Shown piece after piece: positions 43,945-52,620 of a stretch of 64,000 nt of DNA. The stretch is from Candidatus Enterococcus testudinis (GTDB lineage: Bacteria > Bacillota > Bacilli > Lactobacillales > Enterococcaceae): NCBI RefSeq assembly GCF_002140915.1, contig NZ_NGKU01000001.1, forward strand, positions 2,803,194 through 2,867,193, given 5' to 3'. The notes below the pieces were generated by a model. It was not told where the DNA came from. It saw nothing but the letters and a program-made list of their open reading frames with translations, and did not search any database. The position numbers and the translations under genes were made by a program. Position 1 is the first letter of the stretch, and every line of letters begins with the position of its first letter.

Positions 43945-44616
43945 TTAAGTTGCTGGCTCAATGATCGAAAACTGACGATCCTTTAATTCATAAACAACAT
44001 CGCAAGCTTTTGCTACATCTTGCTCATGTGTCACCAAAATAATACATTTGTTCTGCTCATGGGCAATTTCTTGGAATAGTTTGACGATGTCTTTTGACGT
44101 TGTTTCGTCTAGATTTCCGGTTGGTTCATCGGCAACGATCAGTTCGTGTTCACAACACAGGGCGCGCACGATTGCTACCCGTTGCTGCTGTCCACCTGAT
44201 AACAGCGTGACCTTTTTCATTGCCAATTCTTCTGTGATCCCAACTTTGGCTAAGTTTGCCAGCGCATAGGCTTTTTTATCTGTTTGCTGTGATTTTGCGA
44301 TAGCCATCGCCGTCGTCACATTGTCTAATGCCGACATATATGGCAACAAATTATACGCTTGGAAAACGATCGACACGTCTTTGCGACGATATTCTCGCAA
44401 GCCGATTTTGGCTAATGTTTCTTCATTGTATAAAATCTTGCCCTCTTTTGGCGTATCCAGACCGGTGATCAATGATAAAAACGTGGTCTTACCCGAGCCG
44501 CTTGAGCCCAAAATCGCATACATCTTCCCTGGTTCAAACGTTACATCCACTTGACGAAACAACGCTTCTGCCTCTGTTTGGTACCAATAGCCCAACTGTT
44601 CTGTTCGTAATGTCAT
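43945..44616 (-). CDS. ABC transporter ATP-binding protein (MacB/LolD type)
   Basis: A 223-residue ATPase with Walker A ILGSSGSGKTTFLSL, Q-loop IVFQAYNLLPYMSA, signature LLSGGQQQRVAIVRAL, Walker B LIVADEPTGNLD and ILVTHEQDVAKA. The DEPTGNLD motif and size fit the MacB/LolD mechanotransmission group. It partners the FtsX-type permease encoded 10 bp upstream. Both lie behind the TTAAG repeat at 46155-46170. Confidence 0.94.
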   Translation of the reverse strand: MTLRTEQLGYWYQTEAEALFRQVDVTFEPGKMYAILGSSGSGKTTFLSLITGLDTPKEGKILYNEETLAKIGLREYRRKDVSIVFQAYNLLPYMSALDNVTTAMAIAKSQQTDKKAYALANLAKVGITEELAMKKVTLLSGGQQQRVAIVRALCCEHELIVADEPTGNLDETTSKDIVKLFQEIAHEQNKCIILVTHEQDVAKACDVVYELKDRQFSIIEPAT

Positions 44617-44626
44617 GATATCCCTC

Positions 44627-46108
44627 CTATGAAACCAAGATTTTTTTCGGATTTAGGCGTAAAATGCCGGCCGAAGAAAGAATGATCGAGCCAAAGCTGA
44701 TCCCTAAGCCCATCAATGCCAGTAAACCGATTTCTTCTGCTGAAACAGTGATGTCTAATGATTGTACTTCTTCAGATTGGGTAAATGAAGGGAATCCGCC
44801 CCCATTGCCCATCTGCTGCATATCACCGCCGCCACCGCCAGGGCCGCCATTGGTCGTTTCTTGATTGGTGGTTGTTTCTGTTTGCTGTGCCAGCAACTGT
44901 TCACCCACGACATTGCCGACAAGGTTTCCGCTCGCCGCAGCGATCCCTAAGGCAAAAATCATACAAATAAACATTTCAGTGAAAAATTGGAAGATCACTT
45001 TTGCGCGAGATTCGCCCAATGACAGCAAGACACCAATCTCATAGCGTCTTTCACGAATCGACATCATCACGATCAATGTCAAAATGATCACACCAGCTGC
45101 TGCCACCAAAATAATGATATTTTTGGCAAAACTAGCCACATTGTTCAAAGGTGTCAAGAGTGATTGATATTGTTGGTCGTTGGATTGGATACTATACGTA
45201 TCCGTATCGATCAAATCTTCTGCTTCGGCCACAAACGCATCCATTTCTGAAGGATCGCTCAATGTGTACGTTGCGGAATCAATCGTATCCTCATTGCCGC
45301 TCAATGTATTCGCCAACGTATAAGAAGCAAAAATCGTGTTGGCTGGATTCAAGAAACGAAACATCTGGCTCATGCTATTGCCAACTTCTGAGGTTTCATA
45401 GATCCCTTTGATCGTGACTTCCACCTCATTGTCATCACTATCGGTAATCGTAAATGTATCCCCAACAGCAAGGTCATTGGCTTCGGCTAATGTTGATTCG
45501 ATCACCACGTTGTTGGTGCCTTCATCTTCTGCAGTAATGCCTTCACCATCTGTCAGAGATGCCGTGCCTTCTGAAAAACTTGAGTAGGCAGCGCTGGTGG
45601 ATACCCCAGTGATTTGGAAATCACCAGAACTCATTTCGCCACCTTGCATCCCACCGCCAGGCATCCCACCCATTTGGTTGGTGTCTGCGCTTGAATCAGA
45701 GGTCGCTGTATCCGTGTCTGAACTAGAGATTGCTTCGATCCCGCTGACTGCATCTGCGGAGGTACTGACTTCAAAACTATATGAAGCGACACCATCTAAG
45801 TCTGCTATTGCTTGGGCATCATCGATGGCAACAGGCGTTGATTGGAAACTGCCTGGACTCGGACGAGACTCTTCACTATCACTATCCGAAGAATCGGTTC
45901 CTTGTTGAAATGCTTGTTCTCGGTTGGCTTGTAATGTCACAGTTGCCCCCACACTCTTCTGGGCATTTTCTGTTGCAACCAAAGCAGCACTTCTAATGGT
46001 CAAACCCGCTAATACAAAAATCAAAATTGCTGAAAAGACAGCGATCAGCAGAATCGTTCTGCCTTTTTTTGCCCACACACTTTGCAGACCTCGCTTAAAA
46101 AAATTCAT
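44627..46108 (-). CDS. FtsX/MacB-type ABC transporter permease
   Basis: A 493-residue MacB-like permease: one N-terminal span (about 15-40), a large extracellular domain, and three spans near residues 330-350, 370-400 and 455-480. FtsX core: MMSIRERRYEIGVLLSLGES. The extracellular part holds two low-complexity inserts (DSSDSDSEESRPSP near 75; QMGGMPGGGMQGGEMSSG near 150) and the last loop is Gly/Met-rich (GGPGGGGGDMQQMGNGGG). Such transporters usually sense or export peptides and envelope components. First gene of the two-gene operon; AGGAGG precedes the ATG. Confidence 0.92.
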   Translation of the reverse strand: MNFFKRGLQSVWAKKGRTILLIAVFSAILIFVLAGLTIRSAALVATENAQKSVGATVTLQANREQAFQQGTDSSDSDSEESRPSPGSFQSTPVAIDDAQAIADLDGVASYSFEVSTSADAVSGIEAISSSDTDTATSDSSADTNQMGGMPGGGMQGGEMSSGDFQITGVSTSAAYSSFSEGTASLTDGEGITAEDEGTNNVVIESTLAEANDLAVGDTFTITDSDDNEVEVTIKGIYETSEVGNSMSQMFRFLNPANTIFASYTLANTLSGNEDTIDSATYTLSDPSEMDAFVAEAEDLIDTDTYSIQSNDQQYQSLLTPLNNVASFAKNIIILVAAAGVIILTLIVMMSIRERRYEIGVLLSLGESRAKVIFQFFTEMFICMIFALGIAAASGNLVGNVVGEQLLAQQTETTTNQETTNGGPGGGGGDMQQMGNGGGFPSFTQSEEVQSLDITVSAEEIGLLALMGLGISFGSIILSSAGILRLNPKKILVS

Positions 46109-46138
46109 GGCGCTTCCTCCTATATCTAACGTACACCG

Positions 46139-46170
46139 ACTATACTTTGTTTAGCTTAATAGAAACTTAA
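46139..46170 (-). promoter_or_regulatory. Promoter with TTAAG-N6-TTAAG response-regulator box (ABC operon)
   Basis: Minus strand: TTAAG (46166-46170), six bases, TTAAG (46155-46159), ten bases, then -10 TATAGT (46139-46144). Direct repeats with an 11-bp period are typical of OmpR-family regulators. The identical arrangement precedes the VTC operon at 49566-49597. Confidence 0.6.
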
Positions 46171-46173
46171 AGC

Positions 46174-46237
46174 CACAAAAAAGTGACAGAACAAAAGTTG
46201 ATCCGTCGATCACTTTTATTCTGTCACGCTTTTTGTG
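46174..46237 (-). terminator. Terminator of the VTC-DUF4956-lipoprotein operon
   Basis: A long nearly perfect hairpin CACAAAAAGCGTGACAGAAT... / ...TTCTGTCACTTTTTTGTG with tip GATC-GACG-GATC. The T-run is inside the last arm on the minus strand. It lies 28 bp after the lipoprotein gene stop. Confidence 0.8.
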
Positions 46238-46264
46238 TATCACGGCATAGCTTCTACAACAGCT

Positions 46265-48130
46265 TTAACGGCCAAATCCGCCGCCACCCATTTGGTTGGT
46301 GGATGCTGTCTCACCAGATTGCGTCAAATTCGCAATCGTATCTGTGACAGACAATGTCCCTAGTTCTGTACTGTCAGTCACCGTACCGCCAGCGTAATAG
46401 CCATAGGTCGATGCACCATCATTACTACCGCCACTCACCAATGTATAGCTGCTGTCAGTCATATCTGGTGTTGAGATCACAACATGTTGATAGGCTTTAC
46501 TAGGTGCATATGAAACGATGGCATTGCCGTCACTATCCAGCAGTGTTACCAAGTTATCCGCCGCTTGAGACTGGTCAAAGGTGATTGCGACAGATTGTTG
46601 TGTGCCATCGCTGACATTCATCGCCATATCCGTTGTACCAGCAGCCAACAAGACGCCACCTGTGAGCTCAAACGTGCCATTATAATCTAACGCACCATTC
46701 CCGCCTGTTGTTGGACCATCGACGATTGCCGTGCCGCCACTCATCGTGACATTGCCGTTACTATCAATGCCATCACCTTCGGCATCAACTACTAATGTAC
46801 CACCTGTGATATTGACCAATTTGCTATCATCCGCTTCATCGCCGCCACCAGGTTGTCCGCCGCCAAAGCTGTCTTGACCGAATTGCCCTGTGCCTTCATC
46901 GGTATCACTACCACCACCAGCATTGACACCATCATCACTAGACACCACTTGGGTCGTCCCGCCGGCAATATTGATGACACTTGCTTCCAACCCTTCATAG
47001 GATTGTTCAATGGAAATATCACCATCATTGATCGTTAATTCATTGTCTGCATGGATGCCATCATCACCGCTATTGGCTGTGATCGTCCCACCGGAAATCG
47101 TGATCGTATCATTGGTGTGCAAACTATCATCTGCACTATCGATGGTATAAGTCCCACTACTGATGACCATTGCCCCACCAGCTTTCAATCCTTTATAACT
47201 TTCATCTGTACTGATAGATTGGCTTTGGGCACCATCTGCCGTTTGAATCGTGATATCGGCATTTTGCATACTCAAATTGGTTTCAGCCTGGATGCCGTCA
47301 CGGCCACTTTGGATAGTGAATGTCCCCCCATCGATCGCGACATATCCTTTTGCTGTATCTTCAGTATTGTTGGCTTGGATACCATCACCTTCTTCAGTGG
47401 TCAATGTATACTGACCTGCTAAGATCGATACTGAATCTTTCCCTTTGATAGCATTGTTTTTGGCAGTGATCTCATAGGTACCGCCAGCCAAAACCAAATC
47501 GTCTTTGCTGCGGATCCCATTGCTATAATTGCCAGTGATCACCAACGTACCATCCCCGTTGATCGATAAGTCTTCTTTACTATAGAATGTGGCATCAGGC
47601 TCCGTTTCTCCGTCTGCCAATGTATAGTCGCTGCCATCTGTCAATGTATTCGTCGTATCAGTGGCCAATGTCGTGATCACTTTTTCAGCTTGTTCTACCA
47701 CAACAGCAGCGCCAGAATCGTTGGTGATTGTGACACCATTGAAGAGCAAATGAACTTTGGCTTCTTTGTCAACATTTACCACCAATTGCCCATTGCTTAG
47801 GGAACCGCTAACGACATACGTCCCTTCTTGGGTGATCGTGACCGTTTGGCCATCAACCGTCACGCCATCTGCAGCTTGCGTTGCATCATCATCCAAAGTA
47901 ATCGTTGTCGCAGAGGATGCATCATAGGATGCATCCACATCTTCTTCTTCATACGTGCCATAATAATCAGTTGTATCATCTAAGGTTGTTGACACATTGG
48001 TGACTGCTGCTGAACCAGTCGTCGCTGCAGCTGCTGTTGCGCTCGTACTTGTACTGGACGTTGTATCTGATTGGGCACAGGCCCCTAATAGTAACGTGGA
48101 TAGTAATAATGGATAAATGATTTTCTTCAT
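46265..48130 (-). CDS. Carbohydrate-binding-domain (DUF4353-like) beta-helix lipoprotein
   Basis: A 621-residue exported lipoprotein: signal 1-18 with lipobox LGAC, then an Ser/Thr/Ala-rich linker. The rest consists of parallel beta-helix turns with recurring DGI/GI and N-G-D patterns, for example SINGDGTLVITGNYSNGIRS, ISGGTITANSGDDGIHADNE and MSGGTAIVDGPTTGGNGALD. This pattern is that of DUF4353/carbohydrate-binding proteins found beside VTC and DUF4956 genes. The many Asp residues could bind Ca2+. Its C-terminus NQMGGGGFGR echoes the Gly/Met loops of the neighbouring permease. ATG 48130 follows AGGAGG; the TTG before it is not needed. Third gene of its operon. Confidence 0.85.
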   Translation of the reverse strand: MKKIIYPLLLSTLLLGACAQSDTTSSTSTSATAAAATTGSAAVTNVSTTLDDTTDYYGTYEEEDVDASYDASSATTITLDDDATQAADGVTVDGQTVTITQEGTYVVSGSLSNGQLVVNVDKEAKVHLLFNGVTITNDSGAAVVVEQAEKVITTLATDTTNTLTDGSDYTLADGETEPDATFYSKEDLSINGDGTLVITGNYSNGIRSKDDLVLAGGTYEITAKNNAIKGKDSVSILAGQYTLTTEEGDGIQANNTEDTAKGYVAIDGGTFTIQSGRDGIQAETNLSMQNADITIQTADGAQSQSISTDESYKGLKAGGAMVISSGTYTIDSADDSLHTNDTITISGGTITANSGDDGIHADNELTINDGDISIEQSYEGLEASVINIAGGTTQVVSSDDGVNAGGGSDTDEGTGQFGQDSFGGGQPGGGDEADDSKLVNITGGTLVVDAEGDGIDSNGNVTMSGGTAIVDGPTTGGNGALDYNGTFELTGGVLLAAGTTDMAMNVSDGTQQSVAITFDQSQAADNLVTLLDSDGNAIVSYAPSKAYQHVVISTPDMTDSSYTLVSGGSNDGASTYGYYAGGTVTDSTELGTLSVTDTIANLTQSGETASTNQMGGGGFGR

Positions 48131-48145
48131 CAAAAATTCCTCCTT

Positions 48146-48823
48146 CTATAACTCGTCGCGATTCGCCGCGGCTTTGCCTAACACGACTGGGAGATTGCCA
48201 TTGCGAATACGGACTTCATCAATAATCTGCTTTTCTTGCGATTGATCTTTCAGCAACAAATGATACCGCAGCTCATATAAGCTCCCCATCGTTGTTGTGC
48301 GAACAGAATCTAATTTTGCAGAATGGGCGTATTTTTCAAAAATATCATCGAACAGTTGCGGATAATCCAAATCTTCCGGAATGGTGACTTTTAATTCTCG
48401 CTCTGTCGTTTTTTGGCGATCGCCAAACGGCACGGTGTAAAGAATCGTCAAGAAAATGGCCACAATGATCGAAAAGACAACGACGTAGCCGACATAGCCC
48501 ATTCCTGTTGCCAAACCAATCCCCATTGACCAAAAGACACTCGTGATTTCTCTTGATCCGCCAGGGACTGAACGGAAGCGAATCAGACTAAATGCACCGA
48601 GGATGGCAACCCCGGTACCCAGATTGCCATTGACCAGCATGATCACTGATTGAACCAAAATCGGCAAGACAGCCAATGTAATCACGAAATTCTTAGTGTA
48701 GACATTTTTGATCATATGGATCACTGCAACCAATAAACCTAAAATCAATGATGCCGTTATACAAATCAACAGGCTCCCCCATTCAAGTGAACTGGTATCT
48801 CCTGAAAACAAACTAGATAACAT
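48146..48823 (-). CDS. DUF4956 family membrane protein
   Basis: A 225-residue membrane protein with four hydrophobic spans (about 14-38, 44-68, 72-92, 100-135) and a soluble C-terminal domain of about 90 residues. GAFSLIRFRSVPGGSREITS and FWSMGIGLATGMGYVGYVVV are the DUF4956 signature. AGGAGG sets ATG 48823, which overlaps the end of the VTC gene by 11 bp. DUF4956 proteins recur next to VTC polyphosphate polymerases, and a role in moving or handling the polymer is a guess. Confidence 0.9.
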   Translation of the reverse strand: MLSSLFSGDTSSLEWGSLLICITASLILGLLVAVIHMIKNVYTKNFVITLAVLPILVQSVIMLVNGNLGTGVAILGAFSLIRFRSVPGGSREITSVFWSMGIGLATGMGYVGYVVVFSIIVAIFLTILYTVPFGDRQKTTERELKVTIPEDLDYPQLFDDIFEKYAHSAKLDSVRTTTMGSLYELRYHLLLKDQSQEKQIIDEVRIRNGNLPVVLGKAAANRDEL

Positions 48824-49535
48824 GTAAAACTTCCTCCTTCTTGAATAAATGCCGCTGATATGTTTGGGCATACTTAGAAAAACTACCTTTTCTTACATCG
48901 TAGGTATTGAGCAGATCAACAAACCACAATGGATAAGCACCAATGGCTTTGACTTCCATCAAGACACCAATCTCCGGTGCCACCAATGCGCCGTCACTGC
49001 CTGCAGCCAAGTCTAAATTGCAAGCACGAAAACGAATATCTTGATCGAACGTCACGCGAAATTCACTCTCATCATCGACAAACAGTGACAAACGATCGTA
49101 GGCGATCAGCACTCTTGGTGCGAGATCTTGGTTTTGTTTGAACAACCATTTGATTTCAGCAGCGATTTGTGCTGGCTCAACTGTATCTGGCAATTTGCCC
49201 CCAAGAACCCATTGCTGATAGTCTTGATAAGACATCGGTACGCGTCTCTTATAGACGATGCCATTGACTTTCTTCTTGATTTCCAAAAAAATCAAACTAT
49301 CCTGACTAGGTACGCCATAACTGCGGATCCGAAATTTTTCTTTATACTTTGGTTTATCCATTGAATGGCGGATAAACCGGTAATCATCGGTATCGTAGTA
49401 TAAAGACATAATCGTATGTTTGCCGTACTCATCAACAGCCATTTGCTGCTGTAATGCTTTAAAGAAAGCTGGAAAGCGCTCGGTAGGGATCAGATATTTT
49501 GTTTCTTTTCGTTGGAAAACCTTCTTAAGTTTCAT
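48813..49535 (-). CDS. VTC domain polyphosphate polymerase-like protein
   Basis: A 240-residue VTC-domain protein (CYTH-like tunnel fold). Basic residues lining the tunnel are visible: RKETKYLIP (residues 9-17), YKEKFRIRSYG (about 64-74), FLEIKKKVNGIVYKRRVPM (about 82-100), and the metal-binding Glu in GVLMEVKA near 192. In yeast Vtc4 this fold makes polyphosphate from ATP. Bacterial versions without the SPX domain are less well known. First gene of the VTC-DUF4956-lipoprotein operon, with promoter box at 49566-49597. Confidence 0.9.
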   Translation of the reverse strand: MKLKKVFQRKETKYLIPTERFPAFFKALQQQMAVDEYGKHTIMSLYYDTDDYRFIRHSMDKPKYKEKFRIRSYGVPSQDSLIFLEIKKKVNGIVYKRRVPMSYQDYQQWVLGGKLPDTVEPAQIAAEIKWLFKQNQDLAPRVLIAYDRLSLFVDDESEFRVTFDQDIRFRACNLDLAAGSDGALVAPEIGVLMEVKAIGAYPLWFVDLLNTYDVRKGSFSKYAQTYQRHLFKKEEVLHVI

Positions 49536-49565
49536 TTGTTTGTCCTCCTATGTGTTCTTGCTTAT

Positions 49566-49597
49566 AATTTAAAGGAGGTAACTTAAAACCAGCTTAA
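49566..49597 (-). promoter_or_regulatory. Promoter with TTAAG-N6-TTAAG response-regulator box (VTC operon)
   Basis: Minus strand: TTAAG (49593-49597), six bases, TTAAG (49582-49586), ten bases, then -10 TAAATT (49566-49571). Spacing is identical to the ABC operon promoter. The divergent response regulator gene starts at 49666, so the box may also affect that operon. A further TTAAG is at 49613-49617. Confidence 0.6.
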
Positions 49598-49665
49598 GTA
49601 ATTCTCTGCATTTTAAGTATTTTTTATGCTATTCGTGCTATTCTTATCATTAAAGAGGTGGAAAA

Positions 49666-50340
49666 ATGATTAAAATTTTACTTGTTGAAGATGACAAAAC
49701 ATTGTCAGAAAATATCAAAGAAATTGTTGGTGAGATTGGTGATGTGACCCAATCCTATGATGGTAGCGAGGGATTATACGAAGCCGAAACAGGCATCTAT
49801 GACTTGATCATCTTGGATTTGATGATGCCAGAAATGGATGGATACGAAGTATTGGCTGCTTTAAGAAGCAAAGGAATCCAAACACCTGTCTTGATCCTTA
49901 CTGCAAAAGACGGTTTAGAAGACAAAGTCACTGGTTTCCAGAAAGGTGCCGATGACTATCTAACGAAACCTTTCTATCGGGAAGAATTATTGATGCGGGT
50001 CAAAGCATTATTGAAACGATCATTAGGCTTATTCAATGAAAATAATATTGAATATAAAGGGTTGGTCTGCAAATTGGCTGCCAATGAAGTGACCTTCAAT
50101 GGACAGTTGCTGCCGATCCAAGGCAAAGAGTTTGAGCTGTTGCTTTATTTCTTACAAAATAAAGGGATCATTTTGACGAAAGAACAGATTTTTGACCGCA
50201 TTTGGGGATTTGATTCAGAAACAACACTGACTGTCGTCGAAGTCTATATGAGCAACTTGCGCAAACATTTGCGAGACACTGGTGTTGATAAAGAAATCCG
50301 CACATTGCGTAATGTCGGCTATATCATGCAAGGAGCGTAA
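49666..50340 (+). CDS. OmpR-family response regulator (CiaR-like)
   Basis: A 224-residue regulator. The receiver domain has the acidic pocket ILLVEDDKTL, phosphoacceptor Asp in LIILDLMMPEMDGYE near residue 51, VLILTAKDGLEDKV and the Lys in YLTKPFYREELL. The C-terminal winged helix ends TVVEVYMSNLRKHLRDTG...TLRNVGYIM. It is divergent from the VTC operon and 3 bp before its histidine kinase gene. It resembles CiaR in organisation. The shared TTAAG repeats suggest that it controls both neighbouring operons. Confidence 0.95.
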   Translation: MIKILLVEDDKTLSENIKEIVGEIGDVTQSYDGSEGLYEAETGIYDLIILDLMMPEMDGYEVLAALRSKGIQTPVLILTAKDGLEDKVTGFQKGADDYLTKPFYREELLMRVKALLKRSLGLFNENNIEYKGLVCKLAANEVTFNGQLLPIQGKEFELLLYFLQNKGIILTKEQIFDRIWGFDSETTLTVVEVYMSNLRKHLRDTGVDKEIRTLRNVGYIMQGA

Positions 50341-50343
50341 TGG

Positions 50344-51660
50344 ATGAACAATGAACGTTCAAATAAACAACGATTACAGTCGTTTTTGATCAACGTCAGT
50401 GCATTTGCCATCGTTTTTTTCTTATTAAGTGTGATCGTCTTGGAACTATTCAATCAGTCAGCCTATCGAGAAACAGACTTATCTCTGGAACAAGCAGTGG
50501 AAGATACACGATTGATCCAAGCAGAGATCAGTTCCTTCCAAACGGACAGCCTGACGACACCGCCGGATTCAACCATGCCAAAGATTCCTGGAACCAACCG
50601 TTTCAATACCCAATTGATTCTATGGTCTGCTGATGGTGAGATTTTGAATAAGCAAACGTTAGGTGGTCGTTTTTCTCAATTAACGAATTTGACATTGAAC
50701 ACGGATAATCTGGAAAGTATTCAATCTTTTTCCATTGATGACCAATCGACTGACGCCAACGAAGACAAACTACTCTTTCGATCGATCACAACTGAGGCCC
50801 CCGCCAATAATTTAGGGGTCAGTTATATTCAAGTGCTTGCCAATACCAATCAAATCAAAAATGCGATGTCTAACTTTCAAACGATTTTGATTTTGTCGAT
50901 GATCTTTTTCTGGATTTTATCGATTGGTATCAGTTACTTATTGACAACCATCAGCATGCGGCCCATCTTGGCCTCTTGGAAAAAGCAGCAGGAATTTGTG
51001 GAAAATGCCTCCCATGAATTGCGCACACCGCTGACGATCATTCAAAATAGTTTGGAGCGGTTGTTTACTAAGCCCAATCATACGATCATCGACGAATCTG
51101 AAAGCATCGCTCAAGCATTAGCAGAAACACGGCGCTTAACAGGATTGACTGCGGACCTGCTGACGATTGCCCGCAGTGATTCCAATCAATTGACCTTGGT
51201 CAAAGAACCCGTTGAGTTGGCCCACTTTATTGCAGAACTGGTCAAGCCCTTCAAAGAGATCGCTGAATTAGATAACAAACGCTTCATTATCGAAAACTTT
51301 GCTGAAACGACAGCGGTATTTGATCAGAAGAAGGTCCACCAAGTCTTAGTGATCTTGCTGGACAATGCCTTGAAATATACCAATGCTGGCGATAAAATCA
51401 CACTACTATCAGAAATCTCCAATAAACATTGGCTGATCGAAGTCAAAAACACAGGACCTTCCATCACCGATGAAGAAAAAGCCCGCATTTTTGATCGTTT
51501 TTATCGTGAAGACCGTTCCAGATCCAAAGAAACTGGCGGTTACGGCTTAGGGTTAGCAATCGCCAAACAGATTATTGATGAACACAAAGGGCAAATCACA
51601 GTGAAAGACTTGCAGCCAAAAGGTGTTGTTTTCCAAATCCGTTTACCTAGAGAAGGCTAA
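50344..51660 (+). CDS. Sensor histidine kinase (CiaH-like)
   Basis: A 438-residue membrane kinase with spans at about 13-38 and 180-203 around an extracellular sensor domain of about 140 residues. The H-box is FVENASHELRTPLTIIQNSL, the N-box LVILLDNALKYTNAGDKITL, then IFDRFYREDRSRS and the G-box GGYGLGLAIAKQIIDEHKG. The stimulus is unknown; the neighbours suggest envelope or cation stress. It is cotranscribed with the response regulator and followed by a strong terminator. Confidence 0.95.
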   Translation: MNNERSNKQRLQSFLINVSAFAIVFFLLSVIVLELFNQSAYRETDLSLEQAVEDTRLIQAEISSFQTDSLTTPPDSTMPKIPGTNRFNTQLILWSADGEILNKQTLGGRFSQLTNLTLNTDNLESIQSFSIDDQSTDANEDKLLFRSITTEAPANNLGVSYIQVLANTNQIKNAMSNFQTILILSMIFFWILSIGISYLLTTISMRPILASWKKQQEFVENASHELRTPLTIIQNSLERLFTKPNHTIIDESESIAQALAETRRLTGLTADLLTIARSDSNQLTLVKEPVELAHFIAELVKPFKEIAELDNKRFIIENFAETTAVFDQKKVHQVLVILLDNALKYTNAGDKITLLSEISNKHWLIEVKNTGPSITDEEKARIFDRFYREDRSRSKETGGYGLGLAIAKQIIDEHKGQITVKDLQPKGVVFQIRLPREG

Positions 51661-51670
51661 GACGAAACAA

Positions 51671-51711
51671 AAAAAACAGCTTTGAACGAAAACGTTCAAA
51701 GCTGTTTTTTT
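51671..51711. terminator. Bidirectional terminator
   Basis: AAACAGCTTTGAACG-AAAA-CGTTCAAAGCTGTTT is a perfect 15-bp stem with A-run and T-run flanks. It ends the two-component operon and would end the RNA candidate on the minus strand. Confidence 0.92.
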
Positions 51712-51895
51712 ACTCACAGTACTATTGCTAGTAGAAAAGCCCTATCTCCACAAAAGGTCAATTCCGACACCCTGCAAATCCGGCAGGTTGCTTACGCGGT
51801 GTGCCTCTGCTATCAATCTGGTCAGCAAATGCTAGACCTTCTCGACTCGTCGCATGAGGATTACTTTACCACATAACTTTCAGGAAAGCTACCTT
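51712..51895 (-). ncRNA. Structured non-coding RNA candidate, 6S RNA-like
   Basis: No reading frame of note, but a rod-shaped fold on the minus strand. GTGGTAAAG (51865-51873) pairs with CTTTTCTAC (51731-51739), one mismatch. An open region of about 20 nt per side follows, then AGAAGGTC pairs with GACCTTTT (51834-51841 / 51752-51759). The apical part holds ACACC/GGTGT and CCTGC/GCAGG. The length of about 185 nt, the central bubble and the terminator at 51671-51711 resemble 6S RNA. The promoter is unclear. The assignment is tentative. Confidence 0.4.
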
Positions 51896-51914
51896 TATCT
51901 AAAAAATAAGTGGA

Positions 51915-52538
51915 TCATGAAAGAAATGTAGCGACCTTCGTCGTAATCAAGTCTATCGCTACGTGGTTTTCGCCGCCTTCTGGCACGATCACATCCGCAT
52001 AGCGTTTAGTCGGTTCGATAAACTGGTGGTACATTGGTTTCACAACTGTAAGATATTGTTCGATGACTGAATCTAAAGTCCGGCCTCGTTCTTCCATATC
52101 ACGTTTGATTCGGCGAATGATACGAATATCATCATCGGTATCGACATACAATTTGATATCCATAAGATTACGCAGGCGTTCATCTTCTAAAATCAAGATA
52201 CCTTCTAAAATAATCACTTCTTTTGGTTCTTGGATGATGGTTGCTTCACTACGGGTATGCGCCACATAATCATAAACTGGTTTTTCAATCGTCTGATATG
52301 CAAGCAATTGTTCCAAGTGGGCAATCAATAAATCTGTATCAAATGCAAAAGGATGGTCGTAGTTGGTGTTCAATCGTTCGTCAAAACTCAACTCACTTTG
52401 ATCCTTGTAATAAGAGTCTTGTTCCAACATCATAATAGAATGATTCGGAAAGTGATTAAAAATCGCTCGGCTCACACTTGTTTTGCCGCTTCCTGATCCA
52501 CCTGTCACACCAATTATAATGGGCTTGCCATTCGTCAT
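51915..52538 (-). CDS. udk: Uridine kinase
   Basis: A 207-residue uridine/cytidine kinase of pyrimidine salvage. P-loop [18 protein letters not shown], then [33 protein letters not shown] and [20 protein letters not shown] are conserved. AAAGAGGT sets ATG 52538; an ATG six codons upstream contains this site. It is the first of a possible unit with no downstream gene except the RNA candidate. Confidence 0.97.
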   Translation of the reverse strand: MTNGKPIIIGVTGGSGSGKTSVSRAIFNHFPNHSIMMLEQDSYYKDQSELSFDERLNTNYDHPFAFDTDLLIAHLEQLLAYQTIEKPVYDYVAHTRSEATIIQEPKEVIILEGILILEDERLRNLMDIKLYVDTDDDIRIIRRIKRDMEERGRTLDSVIEQYLTVVKPMYHQFIEPTKRYADVIVPEGGENHVAIDLITTKVATFLS

Positions 52539-52620
52539 TCGATTTACCTCTTTCATTTCTAAAATTCACACTGTTTCTATTATAGCGAAATTTCTGCAAA
52601 TTACTACCATTTCTGAAAAA

